A stretch of 19,771 nt of DNA from CAYXXZ01 sp050175615 (GTDB lineage Bacteria; Pseudomonadota; Gammaproteobacteria; Pseudomonadales; Porticoccaceae), in contig JBFXIU010000043.1 in assembly GCA_050175615.1 (NCBI GenBank), forward strand, positions 1 through 19,771, written 5' to 3'. A program made the position numbers and the translations under genes. Shown piece by piece: positions 1-7,947 of this stretch. The notes under the pieces were generated by a model that did no database searches, had not been told where the DNA came from, and saw only the letters and a list, made by a program, of their open reading frames with translations. The first letter of the stretch is position 1. Each line of letters opens with the position of its first letter.

Positions 1-11
1 GACAGTTTCAG

Positions 12-24
12 GCACGCTACCGCC
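12..24 (-). promoter_or_regulatory. ops element (RfaH recruitment site)
   Basis: The minus strand reads GGCGGTAGCGTGC, an exact match to the enterobacterial ops consensus GGCGGTAGCGTNC. Ops pauses RNA polymerase and loads RfaH onto it, usually in the untranslated leader of long surface-polysaccharide operons. Here it lies downstream of a putative minus-strand promoter (87-115), at about +57 to +69 of the predicted transcript, and just past the end of an rfaH gene. The regulated operon would lie off the left edge of the window. The match is seen directly; its function is inferred. Confidence 0.72.
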
Positions 25-86
25 CTACCCTGTTGCGGGCATTGCAGGGGCAAGCGCCTGGCTCTTGCAGGCGGCAACCTGAACCG

Positions 87-115
87 ATCATAAGTGCAAA
101 TTTAGATGCGTTCAA
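87..115 (-). promoter_or_regulatory. putative sigma70 promoter for a leftward operon beyond the window
   Basis: On the minus strand, TTGAAC (115-110) and TATGAT (92-87) are separated by exactly 17 nt, giving 4/6 and 5/6 matches to the consensus. It lies between the end of rfaH (130) and the ops element (24-12), so transcription would start near position 80 and run leftward through ops. No gene is accepted in 1-129; the stretch reads best as a promoter and leader. Confidence 0.5.
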
Positions 116-129
116 TGATTGAACATAAT

Positions 130-651
130 TTATTTGCTGGCGACAGGGGACAGCTGATCGAGATGAAATACCAATGCATTTTGCCTGCCGAGCATCTCTA
201 TCAACAGCATTGCCCTATCCCCGGGTTTATCAACTTGAAACACACCTTGCAAGCCGGCAAAAGAACCATCGACAATTTCGACAATATCGCCCCGGGTGTA
301 AACAGGCTCGCTGTCGAGGCTGTCTGTCTCTGGATTTTCTCTGCTTTTAAGATAGGCAATGGCTTGATCGGGCACTGGCATCAGGCAATGGCCAAACATC
401 ACCAGGCCGCGAACACCGAGGGTCGATTTTATGGTTCCGAGATTGGCAGCCCCGGGATCTGTATGAATAAAAACATAACCGGGAAATAGGGGTTCAGAGG
501 TGTACATCCAATCCTGACGGCGACGTTTGCGCACCCTGATTTTAGGAAAATAGACACAAAAGCCCTGGCGTTGAAGATTATCAACGGCGCGCTGTTCCTG
601 TCTTGGCCGAGTATCGATCGCAAGCCAGCAGAGTGTTGAGGATTGTTTCAT
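130..651 (-). CDS. rfaH: RfaH-type transcription antiterminator
   Basis: 173-residue NusG-family protein acting on RNA polymerase during elongation. An N-terminal NGN domain (about 1-105) carries the family signature SEPLFPGYVF near residues 52-61, followed by DP and a T-x-GV-x-x-x-V-x-FG run near 77-87. These match E. coli RfaH better than general NusG. A KOW-type C-terminal domain begins near residue 116. RfaH paralogues are recruited at ops sites and suppress polarity and Rho termination in long LPS, capsule and exopolysaccharide operons. The gene closes the minus-strand polysaccharide operon and is followed by an exact ops element, which fits this role. The start is ATG at 651, with AGGA about 12 nt upstream. 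The assignment as RfaH-type is strong; that it controls the operon to the left is inference. Confidence 0.9.
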   Translation of the reverse strand: MKQSSTLCWLAIDTRPRQEQRAVDNLQRQGFCVYFPKIRVRKRRRQDWMYTSEPLFPGYVFIHTDPGAANLGTIKSTLGVRGLVMFGHCLMPVPDQAIAYLKSRENPETDSLDSEPVYTRGDIVEIVDGSFAGLQGVFQVDKPGDRAMLLIEMLGRQNALVFHLDQLSPVASK

Positions 652-872
652 GACGAACTGATTCCTGGCAGTGCTTCAACGACCCAATGCCGGACAACAT
701 AATTTCACAGCGACTGCCCCTGGGAAAATACAGACTCAACGGCAGATCGTACTTTCGTAGTAACTATTGCTCCAGGGCTCTCCCACCAAATCAACCGCCC
801 TGCATCTATGGTAAAAACCGGCATCCCGGCGATACTGCTTTCTTTTTTTGCGGGCGATTCGATCCAATAATG
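652..872 (-). other. intergenic stretch with an in-frame open tail after the VpsP-like gene
   Basis: No gene is accepted in these 221 bases. On the minus strand, the same frame as the upstream VpsP-like gene stays open for about 60 codons after its TAG stop (873-875), ending in TGA near 676. A second frame, ending at 736, also stays open with a plausible helix-like segment. Neither has a convincing ribosome site. It may be eroded coding sequence or plain spacer. Confidence 0.25.
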
Positions 873-1391
873 CTAAAGCCGCATCATTCTGTCGACAAGC
901 TTGGTATTGGCGCCCCCCAATGCCAGGGCTTTTTCCCTGGCATTGAGCCATTCATCGTCTCTTTCCCCCACCAAGATTTTATATTCTGCCAACAGTGCCC
1001 AGGTTTTTGCATATGCGGGCCTGAGGTCGAGTGAGTGGCGCAGCATGTCTATAGCTTCCCTATAATGGCCAATGGCCATCTCCGGACTATTTGATTCCAT
1101 GGCAAGCACAAAGCCTTTCCATGCGTGAACCTGACCCGCCAGGTTCAGGTAATCAGGATTTTGTGGCCACAGGGATAGCGCTCTATGCATCATCATTTGC
1201 GCACTTTCAATCGTTTCCAGGGATGGAATTCCGGCTTTTCCACCCCAATGAACGGCCTGCCGCTGAACCTGAAAATAATACAGATTGGACACACCGGCCT
1301 TAACGGCAAAAAACATGGCCGGCACAAGGCAAATTATCATCAGTCCTGCCAAAATTCGCACAAACAATCGCTGCCTGTCAGCCACTGGCAT
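873..1391 (-). CDS. VpsP-like membrane protein of polysaccharide operon
   Basis: 172-residue protein with one N-terminal membrane segment (about residues 12-34) followed by a mostly helical, TPR-like region. A motif of the type LNLAGQVHAWKG and a later repeat with LDLRPAYAKTWALLAEYK are visible. This architecture resembles VpsP-type proteins of vibrio-like exopolysaccharide loci, but the family call rests on general similarity only. The start chosen is ATG 1391, preceded by GAGAG; the open frame extends further upstream to 1454 without a better site. The gene overlaps the end of the upstream phosphatase gene by 14 bases, which indicates translational coupling. A role in polymer synthesis or assembly is inferred from context. 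The C-terminus could once have been longer, because the frame stays open past the stop. Confidence 0.6.
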   Translation of the reverse strand: MPVADRQRLFVRILAGLMIICLVPAMFFAVKAGVSNLYYFQVQRQAVHWGGKAGIPSLETIESAQMMMHRALSLWPQNPDYLNLAGQVHAWKGFVLAMESNSPEMAIGHYREAIDMLRHSLDLRPAYAKTWALLAEYKILVGERDDEWLNAREKALALGGANTKLVDRMMRL

Positions 1392-2118
1392 CGCTCTCAA
1401 ACTGGCTGGCGGCAATTTTCCAGGGCATATCAACAACCAGGGCACGGGCAACATCCTCCCCTACTCTGGCGGCAATGATGGACTGGGCTTCGGCAATGGC
1501 AGGGGGTCGTGACGACAGATTGTGAGCATCACTGGCAATAAAGCCCACCTGATGATTGTCAATAAAATAGAGCGCCGCCCGCCGGGCATTTTCACCAAAA
1601 CGCCCGCTCAGCGAACCTGCTGTAACCTGGGACAAACAACCCTGATCAAGGAAAGGCTTTAAGCGCTCAGGCGCCGACATGATCTCCTTGTTGCGTTCGG
1701 GATGTGCAATAACGGGACGAATATTGTTGCGTATCAACCATGCCACCAGTTTTTCGGAGCCGGGAATAATATGGCTGTGGGGAAACTCAAGAAGCATGAT
1801 ATTAAAACCGTCCAGACAGCCCAAAAAAGGGATGTCGCCCCTCTCCAGCTGCTGAAAAATCATGTCGGACAAGCGCACTTCTGCGGCAAAACCAATACGG
1901 AGTTTGATATTTTCGTGACGCAGGGCTTGAGCAAATTGTCGAGTGATTTCGGCAATAATGGCTGTGGTATTGTCCCACCGTCCGGGGTGTATATGGGGCG
2001 TCATCACCGCATGGGTAATGCCATCGGCCACAGCAATACGCGCCATGGCCAGGGAGTTCTCCATAGTCTTTGAACCGTCATCAATGCCGGGTAAAAGATG
2101 GCAGTGAAGATCTATCAA
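1378..2118 (-). CDS. PHP-type protein-tyrosine phosphatase (CpsB/YwqE-like)
   Basis: 246-residue metal-dependent phosphatase of the polymerase and histidinol phosphatase (PHP) superfamily. Visible metal-binding motifs are HCH at residues 5-7 with GIDDG close behind, TPHIHPG near 40-46, AHPERN near 138-143 and SDAHN near 196-200. CpsB-type enzymes dephosphorylate the tyrosine-rich tail of the cognate Wzc/CpsD kinase and thereby cycle polysaccharide polymerisation; the kinase is the upstream neighbour here. The start is TTG at 2118, chosen because an AAGGGGG Shine-Dalgarno sits about 5 nt upstream and the family normally begins with M-I-D-x-H. A MITE-like insertion occupies the 162-base gap to the kinase gene. 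The function call is firm; the partner is inferred from adjacency. Confidence 0.9.
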   Translation of the reverse strand: MIDLHCHLLPGIDDGSKTMENSLAMARIAVADGITHAVMTPHIHPGRWDNTTAIIAEITRQFAQALRHENIKLRIGFAAEVRLSDMIFQQLERGDIPFLGCLDGFNIMLLEFPHSHIIPGSEKLVAWLIRNNIRPVIAHPERNKEIMSAPERLKPFLDQGCLSQVTAGSLSGRFGENARRAALYFIDNHQVGFIASDAHNLSSRPPAIAEAQSIIAARVGEDVARALVVDMPWKIAASQFESDASG

Positions 2119-2158
2119 TGCGCCCCCTTCTAATAAACCCTAAAATTAATACTCGAAC

Positions 2159-2240
2159 GAATGGCACTGACTTAAGCCGTCATTCCCGCGTAGGCGGGAA
2201 TGACAAAAACCGTGCCTTTGGCGTCAAGTCAGTGCCATTC
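2159..2240. mobile_element. 82-bp MITE-like element with 11-bp target duplication
   Basis: Perfect 15-bp terminal inverted repeats (GAATGGCACTGACTT at 2159-2173 and its complement at 2226-2240) bound an 82-bp segment. It is flanked by a direct repeat AATACTCGAAC at 2148-2158 and 2241-2251. Terminal repeats abutting exact direct repeats are the hallmark of transposition. No transposase is encoded, so the element is non-autonomous. An 11-bp duplication fits IS4-like transposases (typically 10-13 bp), but the parent family is inference. It sits between the Wzc-type and CpsB-type genes. Confidence 0.85.
2179..2204. repeat. perfect 11-bp palindrome inside the MITE
   Basis: GTCATTCCCGC, loop GTAG, then GCGGGAATGAC form a perfect 11-bp stem. 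It resembles the widespread GTCATTCCCGC dispersed palindromes of proteobacteria. It would fold in the transcript between the kinase and phosphatase genes. There is no T-run after it on the minus strand, so it is not a classical terminator for this operon, although it could protect RNA ends or cause pausing. Confidence 0.85.
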
Positions 2241-2280
2241 AATACTCGAACCATTCTAAAAAGCTGTCAACAGCTTAAGG

Positions 2281-4536
2281 CTAGCCAGGCAGTTTTTGAT
2301 TGCCCGGCTGTTCGTCACTTTGATAATAGCCACTGTAGTGATATTCGCTACCGCCGTAATATTTGCTCGATTTTTCAACATTGAAGCTGTTGAGGACTAC
2401 TCCAGCCAAAGGCGCTCCGGAATCCACCAGACGCTGAATTCCCCTTCTGGCAACGGTGGCTGAGGTCGAATCCGCTTTGACAATGTAGATCATACTGTCG
2501 GCATAGGTAGACAAAATCAGCGCGTCACTCACCGCTTGCAGTGGTGCTGAATCAATAATAATTCGGCCAAAGCTCTCACAGAGATGATCGAGAGCCTCTT
2601 TGAACTTTCTTGAGCTCAACACTTCAAGTGGGTTGGGTGGAATGATTCCGGAGGGCATGATGTAGAGCTGTTCTTCACCAAGATGAACGATACATTCGTC
2701 CAGCTCGGCGCTGCCGGCAACATAATTTGACAGACCCGGATGCTTGGGGCTGACACCGCATTTGGATGCCAAACTGGGTCTGCGCAGGTCGGCGCCTATC
2801 ACCAGTGTTTTTTCCATATTGGCGAAAGCGGCGCCCAGATTCATGGCTGTCGCTGACTTACCCTCCCCAGACAGAGATGAGGTAAGCACAATAATTTTGA
2901 TGGGGTCGTCGAGCCCGCTGAGCACCATGGCGGTTCTCACCGTTCTAATGGCTTCCGCATACAAACTCTGGGGATTCTCCCAGTAGGTGTCTATATAGCC
3001 GCTCTTTCCTGGCTTCTGTAACGGCAGAGTACCCAGAAGTTTAGCTTTTAGTTTGGTCTCCACTTCATCGGGGGTCTTGACAGTGTTGTCGAGCACACCC
3101 AGAAGCATCGCAATTCCCGCTCCCACCAAAATACCGCCCATAAGGCCAACAGTGATAATGAGGCGTTTATTGGGACTCACCGGAGAGGTGGGAACAAGCG
3201 CCTGATCAATAATGCGGGCGTTGGCCTTATCAAAGCCACCTGTCTGACTGGTCTCTTTCATTCTGGTGAAAAAGAGATCATAGAGCTGCCTGTTGGTGTC
3301 CACTTCACGCTGCAATTCCTGAAAACGAAACTCCTTGCGGTTGATATCGCGCAAATCGCTTTTTGATATTTCCAGTTGTTCCCTGAGTGAGTCCTCTGTA
3401 CGCAGAGCAAGCTGATATTCACGGCCAATACCCGCCACCACTTTTCTGACCTCAGAAGCCAGCTCATCAGTGGCGCTTTTTAAATCTGCATTGGCGGCAA
3501 TCATTTTCGGATGCTTGACGCCATAGCGCTTGCCGAGCTCGGCCACTCGTCTCTGGGCTTCGGATTCTGCCTTGCGCATGTCGCTGATCAGCTCGTGGCG
3601 CTGCACAGCGGGGATCGTCAGGTATTGCTCTGTTCTGGCGTTGCCCAACCGCTCGACTTCCCGCTTGATACTTTCCAGGGTCAAGCGAAGATCTTTTGCT
3701 TCCGAATATTTGAGACTGAGCTCGGCGATTTGTTGCGCACCCAGGGTTGTAATTCCCTGAAGATCAACCAGTTTTTCCTGTTCCCTGTATTCCTGCAGGC
3801 GTTGCTCCGACTCTTTTAGGTTCGCTTTCAGGTCAGCCAAACGAACCGTAAGCCATTCGCTGGCTTTGCGCGTGGCGCTTAATCTTGCATCGAGGTAACT
3901 TTCTATATATTGATCGGCGAGGGTGTTGACTATGCTTGCAGCCAGTTCAGGATCGTCTGAACGGAAAGACAACGCCACCAAATAACTTTCATTGACGGGC
4001 TCAACAGAAATTCCCCCGGCGACCATCGAGGTTAGCTGGGAGATCAGCTTTTCTTCTTTGCTTTCATTCGAAAGCTCGGCGGGGGGCTTTTTAGGCGGAG
4101 GCGAAAACAGGGCGGGCTTGAGCGCCGACAAGTTGAAACCTTTGTCACCGCTGTCATCAGACTGGGGCTGCGTCGACGATGGCGCATACTTCGAGTTCCG
4201 ATGCAGTTCGAGTTTGCGCACCACCCGCTCAGCCAAATTGCGGGAGCGCAGCAGCTCATACTGGGTCTGGCGATACTCCCAACCCTGATAACCCGTGGAA
4301 TAAACATCTTTGATCGACACTACATTGGCCTCTTCAGTGTCAATGAGTAAAGAGGCCTGCGCCTGATAGATAGGTGTCAGGGTGTGGGCGTAAAAGGCTG
4401 CTGCAAGCGCTGATGTCAACCCCAAAGCAAGGATAATCCATTTATGTCGATAAATAGACAGCAAGAGCTGTTTGATATCGAGCTGCGAGTGGGCAGCCCC
4501 TTCTTCAGTAAACATGGATGTCGACGACGAACTCAT
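2281..4536 (-). CDS. Wzc-type polysaccharide co-polymerase / BY-family tyrosine kinase
   Basis: About 751-residue inner-membrane protein controlling chain length and export of the polymer. An N-terminal Wzz domain begins with a membrane helix near 33-52, followed by a long coiled-coil periplasmic region. A second membrane helix lies near residue 465-485. A cytoplasmic bacterial tyrosine kinase domain follows, with a Walker A of the form SSLSGEGKSA around residue 555, a Walker A' of the form VIGADLRRP shortly after, and an IIIDSAP Walker B-like segment. The C-terminal tail carries a YY-x4-Y-x-Y-x2-YY cluster (six tyrosines), the usual autophosphorylation site. Start: ATG 4536 has AGAGG 10 nt upstream, whereas the longer frame would begin with TTG 4545 too close to that site. 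The kinase is a single-chain proteobacterial type and is paired with the downstream phosphatase. Confidence 0.93.
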   Translation of the reverse strand: MSSSSTSMFTEEGAAHSQLDIKQLLLSIYRHKWIILALGLTSALAAAFYAHTLTPIYQAQASLLIDTEEANVVSIKDVYSTGYQGWEYRQTQYELLRSRNLAERVVRKLELHRNSKYAPSSTQPQSDDSGDKGFNLSALKPALFSPPPKKPPAELSNESKEEKLISQLTSMVAGGISVEPVNESYLVALSFRSDDPELAASIVNTLADQYIESYLDARLSATRKASEWLTVRLADLKANLKESEQRLQEYREQEKLVDLQGITTLGAQQIAELSLKYSEAKDLRLTLESIKREVERLGNARTEQYLTIPAVQRHELISDMRKAESEAQRRVAELGKRYGVKHPKMIAANADLKSATDELASEVRKVVAGIGREYQLALRTEDSLREQLEISKSDLRDINRKEFRFQELQREVDTNRQLYDLFFTRMKETSQTGGFDKANARIIDQALVPTSPVSPNKRLIITVGLMGGILVGAGIAMLLGVLDNTVKTPDEVETKLKAKLLGTLPLQKPGKSGYIDTYWENPQSLYAEAIRTVRTAMVLSGLDDPIKIIVLTSSLSGEGKSATAMNLGAAFANMEKTLVIGADLRRPSLASKCGVSPKHPGLSNYVAGSAELDECIVHLGEEQLYIMPSGIIPPNPLEVLSSRKFKEALDHLCESFGRIIIDSAPLQAVSDALILSTYADSMIYIVKADSTSATVARRGIQRLVDSGAPLAGVVLNSFNVEKSSKYYGGSEYHYSGYYQSDEQPGNQKLPG

Positions 4537-4623
4537 TATGCACAAGCCTCTGCAAACCAGTAACTCACAGCCTGTTCTTTCTCCAGGATTTCGACAGCAC
4601 AGCAGGGCTTATCAGATAGCAAA

Positions 4624-5184
4624 TCAGAAAAAACTCTCTTCAACTGTTATGGTATCGCCAGGACGCACATTGTAGCTGAGATCAGCCTTATGGCGTTTGG
4701 CGCTGGGGTCAGTATCGTGAACCACATAAATTTTTGTCTGTGAAGCACGCTCGGTGAAACCTTGAGCCATAGACACTGCCTGGCGCAGCTTTAAACCAGG
4801 CTTGTAGGGATAACTTCCCGGCGTGGTCACTTCACCGCTAATATAAAAAGGTCTGTATTCAACAATACTCACCGAAATCTTAGGGTCTATTAGAAAGTCA
4901 GGCTTAAGGCCGGAGAGAAGTTTGTTTTCGAGCTGGCTGAGGGTGATGCCTTTGACGATGATCTCACCCAAGAACGGGTAGGAAATTTTTCCCGATTCGC
5001 CCACCAACATACTGTCAAAACTCAGATCTGGCTCTCCGTAGACGTTGATTCTGATAACATCCCCCGCACCCAGACTATAGCCCTCAGAATCGGCAATCAC
5101 CAGAAGGGAAGAAAAAAACAAAACCGCTGTAATAGCCCATCGCAACAGACAGGGCAATTGCAGCGATATGGAATTTCTTGTCAA
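4624..5184 (-). CDS. short Wza/EpsE-type outer-membrane polysaccharide export protein
   Basis: 186-residue exported protein. The N-terminus has a signal-like hydrophobic stretch (about 14-31) but no lipobox cysteine. A polysaccharide export domain starts with YSLGAGDVIRINVYGEPDLS (about 36-55), and an SLBB-type segment begins near 115 (ISGEVTTPGSYPYKPGLKL). It is much shorter than full Wza (about 380 residues), matching EpsE/VpsM-like proteins that work with a separate barrel protein; the neighbouring beta-barrel gene would supply the pore. There is no in-frame ATG near the N-terminus. TTG 5184 is used by default (CTG 5187 is just before it), and no good Shine-Dalgarno is visible, so the start is uncertain. 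Confidence 0.85.
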   Translation of the reverse strand: MTRNSISLQLPCLLRWAITAVLFFSSLLVIADSEGYSLGAGDVIRINVYGEPDLSFDSMLVGESGKISYPFLGEIIVKGITLSQLENKLLSGLKPDFLIDPKISVSIVEYRPFYISGEVTTPGSYPYKPGLKLRQAVSMAQGFTERASQTKIYVVHDTDPSAKRHKADLSYNVRPGDTITVEESFF

Positions 5185-5214
5185 CAGTATTCGTCTGGTA
5201 ATGGGTTATCTCTC

Positions 5215-6414
5215 TTAAAACTCAATACTGGTATTAATGTAAAAAACATTTTGCTCGTAATTTACCACGGCAAAGTTAGAGTCGTTTTCATGGTATTTAT
5301 AACCAGCGCCGAAACGAAGACCGTTAAAGAGCTCGTAGGACAGTCCCATCTGGAAATGGGATTGATCATCACTGCGAACACTGTCTTCATAGTCGTCCTC
5401 AGTAATGCCCGCTTCGATACGACTGGAAAGTCTTGAATTCCAGGCATGAGCCCAGGCCAGCACGTGTTTCCGGGTGTTGATAAAAAGCCCGGAGCCGTAG
5501 GTTTCGAGGGAGGCTCTGCCAGTATTAAAAATCACTTCCGAATAGGTCTTTGGTCGCCATGAGACTTCCACTTCCCAGTGCAAATCTGAGGATGAAAAAC
5601 CGTTCTCATCGTAGTCGCGGGCGCTGTGACCCACTTTTGCCTGACCTTTGGTTTTTGCCGTCATCTCCCAGGCAACACCCACCAAATAATAGTCCTCATT
5701 GCTGTCGAGATTCAACGGCTGCCCCTGGAAATCCACAGGAACATTGTCATAACTAAGATCAAGATTGCGGTATTCCAGCAACAGGTCTGTTCTTGCGCCA
5801 ACGCGATAGCGCATCAACGCACCCAGCTGGTCGGCCTTGTAATCTCTGGTATCGCCAACAAAACTGGAATCAAAATCATACTCGTTGCGATTGGCGTTCA
5901 GCTCAAAGCGCAGATCTGCAGAGGGCGCACCGAGAAAATAGGTGAAATCATAAATAGTTACATCAAAAGAATCCGGATCACTGACCAGGATGTTTGGCTC
6001 CTCGCTGAAACCTGTGCCCCGCTGTTCGGTCAAAAGGCTGTGTTTTACCTGCGCCGCTACCGCCTGCCTTGACGTAAAACGGTGGTTAAGATTTAGGGCA
6101 AACTCATGATCGTCATAGCTGTCTTCGCTGGAATCAAAGTATTCAGCATAATTCAAGCGATAGCTTGCCTGGTAGGTGTTACCCTTATTGTAAAGCGTGG
6201 CTTTGACGAAGGGGGCAGCCTCAACAATGGTGGAATCCACCTTTCCCGCCTCCGATCTGAAAATATTATCGTCGTAGCGAAGTTCTGCATCCATGCCATA
6301 GGATAAGCCGACGTCATCTTCAATAGACTGGGCACAAAGCGAAGTAGCCTGAAGCGCCAAGCATAGCGCCACTGGCAGCCGGGGTACTGCCACTAGAGTC
6401 TTGGACATACTCAT
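5215..6414 (-). CDS. outer-membrane beta-barrel protein of exopolysaccharide locus
   Basis: 399-residue protein with a clear signal peptide (about 1-29, ending LCAQ) and alternating beta-strand pattern throughout, rich in Y, D, N and R. It ends in a terminal phenylalanine (NTSIEF), as BAM-inserted barrels do. The early segment ELRYDDNIFRSE is typical of the BBP2_2-like barrels found next to EpsE/Wza genes. The likely role is secretion of polymer through the outer membrane or anchoring of the export channel. The start at ATG 6414 has AAAGGA just upstream; a second in-frame ATG lies two codons on. It ends 30 bases before the export-protein gene. The barrel call is strong; the exact role is inferred from context. 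Confidence 0.85.
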   Translation of the reverse strand: MSMSKTLVAVPRLPVALCLALQATSLCAQSIEDDVGLSYGMDAELRYDDNIFRSEAGKVDSTIVEAAPFVKATLYNKGNTYQASYRLNYAEYFDSSEDSYDDHEFALNLNHRFTSRQAVAAQVKHSLLTEQRGTGFSEEPNILVSDPDSFDVTIYDFTYFLGAPSADLRFELNANRNEYDFDSSFVGDTRDYKADQLGALMRYRVGARTDLLLEYRNLDLSYDNVPVDFQGQPLNLDSNEDYYLVGVAWEMTAKTKGQAKVGHSARDYDENGFSSSDLHWEVEVSWRPKTYSEVIFNTGRASLETYGSGLFINTRKHVLAWAHAWNSRLSSRIEAGITEDDYEDSVRSDDQSHFQMGLSYELFNGLRFGAGYKYHENDSNFAVVNYEQNVFYINTSIEF

Positions 6415-6508
6415 TAATCCTTTCGTTGAGATCGGGCAACTACAGTCGATTTTATAGACAGCAACCGCCTAAAACTACCATTTTCGAAGAACAACAGCTT
6501 TTTGAGCA

Positions 6509-7927
6509 TTAAATAAGGTTTTTATTGCCATTCTCGCCATTGTTAACGGGAAGTATTCTGGCAAACGCCAGCCCCAGCACCGCGCTTAAGGTAACCCCAT
6601 TGGCAAGAATTTGAAGGTTGAAATCCACCCAGGAGTGCATCACAACCCAGGTTAGCACCATAATTATGGCAAACCCCACCCCCCGCTGCAGTCGGGAATG
6701 ATCCTGTGCCTGAATCCTCAAGGCGCGGCGCAACACAAGCAAAAATAGGGCACCAAAACTCAAAACGCTGACAGGAATGCCCAGGTCTGACATAAGCTCG
6801 ACATAGTCATTGTGGGCATGTCTATAATTCCCCGCTGTCGACAGCTCCTGATAGTAGGGAAATATACCGTAATAGCTGCCGCCGCCACTGCCGGTAAGCG
6901 GAAAATCCTCGACAATTGAAGACGAGCTCGTACTGACATCAAACCTGATTCTGCTTGCATTTTCTGTCGTCTCCAGGCGCTCCACCAACTGCTTTAAACC
7001 AAACCACTGCCCCACAATGATGACATCGACAACAAAAAGACTCAGCAATAACAACACCAATTTTGGCGAAAACCTGCGCCCACACACCAAAGCCGCCAGC
7101 CCGGCAACGGCGAGGGCAGAAAAAAAGGCCGTGTTACCCATTCTGGATTTGGTCAACACCAGAGCAATAACCATAATCGCCAACATAACCCGCAATACGA
7201 CCTTGGGAGACAACAGAGTTCTCAATGTTTGGCGAACAATCTCTCGAACACTGGCAGCAGAATGGCTGGAAAATTCCGAAAGAAGCAGCCCCGAACCTGC
7301 CGCCAGCGAGATCACCAAATAGCCAGCCAAGTGATTGCGATTGACAAAGGTGCCGGTGGCCTGACCAACATTCACATACTTTTCGACAAAGAAGCCCCAT
7401 TCGAGGCCGCTCAGCACCATCAGCGCACCATAGGTGGCCTGAAAAACGCCGCTGGCAACCAACACCCAGAGTAACATTCGGGCTCTAAAGGCCGTGTTGA
7501 TCAGAAACACAACCAGGGCAAAGGCACAAAAACAGGCGAGGCTTCCCAGTAAATAGAATTTCGTCGCAGCCACATCCAGCGACAGTGGCAGCCAATCGGA
7601 GCCAATATGCAGCTCTGCCGCTCGCGGGGATAACAAAGCCACCCATTCCGGCGGCAGCGGCAGCGTTTGCATAAAAATCCACAATGGAATGGAGGCCAGC
7701 ACCAGTAAAGGCCAACGCCCCCGCTGCCACACCCGTTGCGAGATCGATACCGCACCACAAAGGAAAAGTCCCAACCAGGAGACAAGAATTGATGACAGCA
7801 AAAGAAACAACAAAGACGCCGCCCAAGGACGATTGGAACCAAAGGGAAGCGGCGCCCAGAAAACCGTTAAAAGAAGGAAAACGAACAGGAATTTTTCAAC
7901 TAAGGGCAAATACCTGCTCGCCAGCAT
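6509..7927 (-). CDS. O-antigen ligase / Wzy-type polymerase family membrane protein
   Basis: 472-residue integral inner-membrane protein with roughly ten or more hydrophobic helices and a large periplasmic loop in the C-terminal half. The Wzy_C/WaaL-like signature TGTFVNRNHLAGYL occurs near residues 187-200, and the loop contains the family's GSGGGSYYGIFPYYQ and HAHNDYVELMSDLG segments. Such proteins polymerise lipid-linked oligosaccharide repeat units or ligate polymers to an acceptor. In an operon with Wza- and Wzc-type genes, the polymerase role is more likely. Start ATG 7927 has only a weak GGGA upstream and follows the secreted-protein gene by 20 bases, so the two are cotranscribed. Confidence 0.88.
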   Translation of the reverse strand: MLASRYLPLVEKFLFVFLLLTVFWAPLPFGSNRPWAASLLFLLLSSILVSWLGLFLCGAVSISQRVWQRGRWPLLVLASIPLWIFMQTLPLPPEWVALLSPRAAELHIGSDWLPLSLDVAATKFYLLGSLACFCAFALVVFLINTAFRARMLLWVLVASGVFQATYGALMVLSGLEWGFFVEKYVNVGQATGTFVNRNHLAGYLVISLAAGSGLLLSEFSSHSAASVREIVRQTLRTLLSPKVVLRVMLAIMVIALVLTKSRMGNTAFFSALAVAGLAALVCGRRFSPKLVLLLLSLFVVDVIIVGQWFGLKQLVERLETTENASRIRFDVSTSSSSIVEDFPLTGSGGGSYYGIFPYYQELSTAGNYRHAHNDYVELMSDLGIPVSVLSFGALFLLVLRRALRIQAQDHSRLQRGVGFAIIMVLTWVVMHSWVDFNLQILANGVTLSAVLGLAFARILPVNNGENGNKNLI

Positions 7928-7947
7928 TGGTTGTTATTCCCACCAGG

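Noticed and set aside
3..122. Plus-strand open frame ending TGA at 120-122, possibly the 3' end of a gene entering from the left
   Set aside because: It is short and unrecognised, and the same bases hold a promoter and an exact ops element on the other strand, which explains the stretch better. It cannot be fully excluded without the sequence to the left.
2179..2204. Palindrome considered as an intrinsic terminator between kinase and phosphatase genes
   Set aside because: No T-run follows the stem on the minus strand, and the palindrome belongs to the MITE-like insertion.
2346..2355. Second GGCGGTAGCG decamer on the minus strand, resembling ops
   Set aside because: It lies in the codons for Gly-Gly-Ser in the kinase tail and lacks the downstream TNC of ops.
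6055..6064. Third GGCGGTAGCG decamer on the minus strand
   Set aside because: It is coding sequence (Ala/Val codons) in the beta-barrel gene and lacks the full 13-nt ops sequence.
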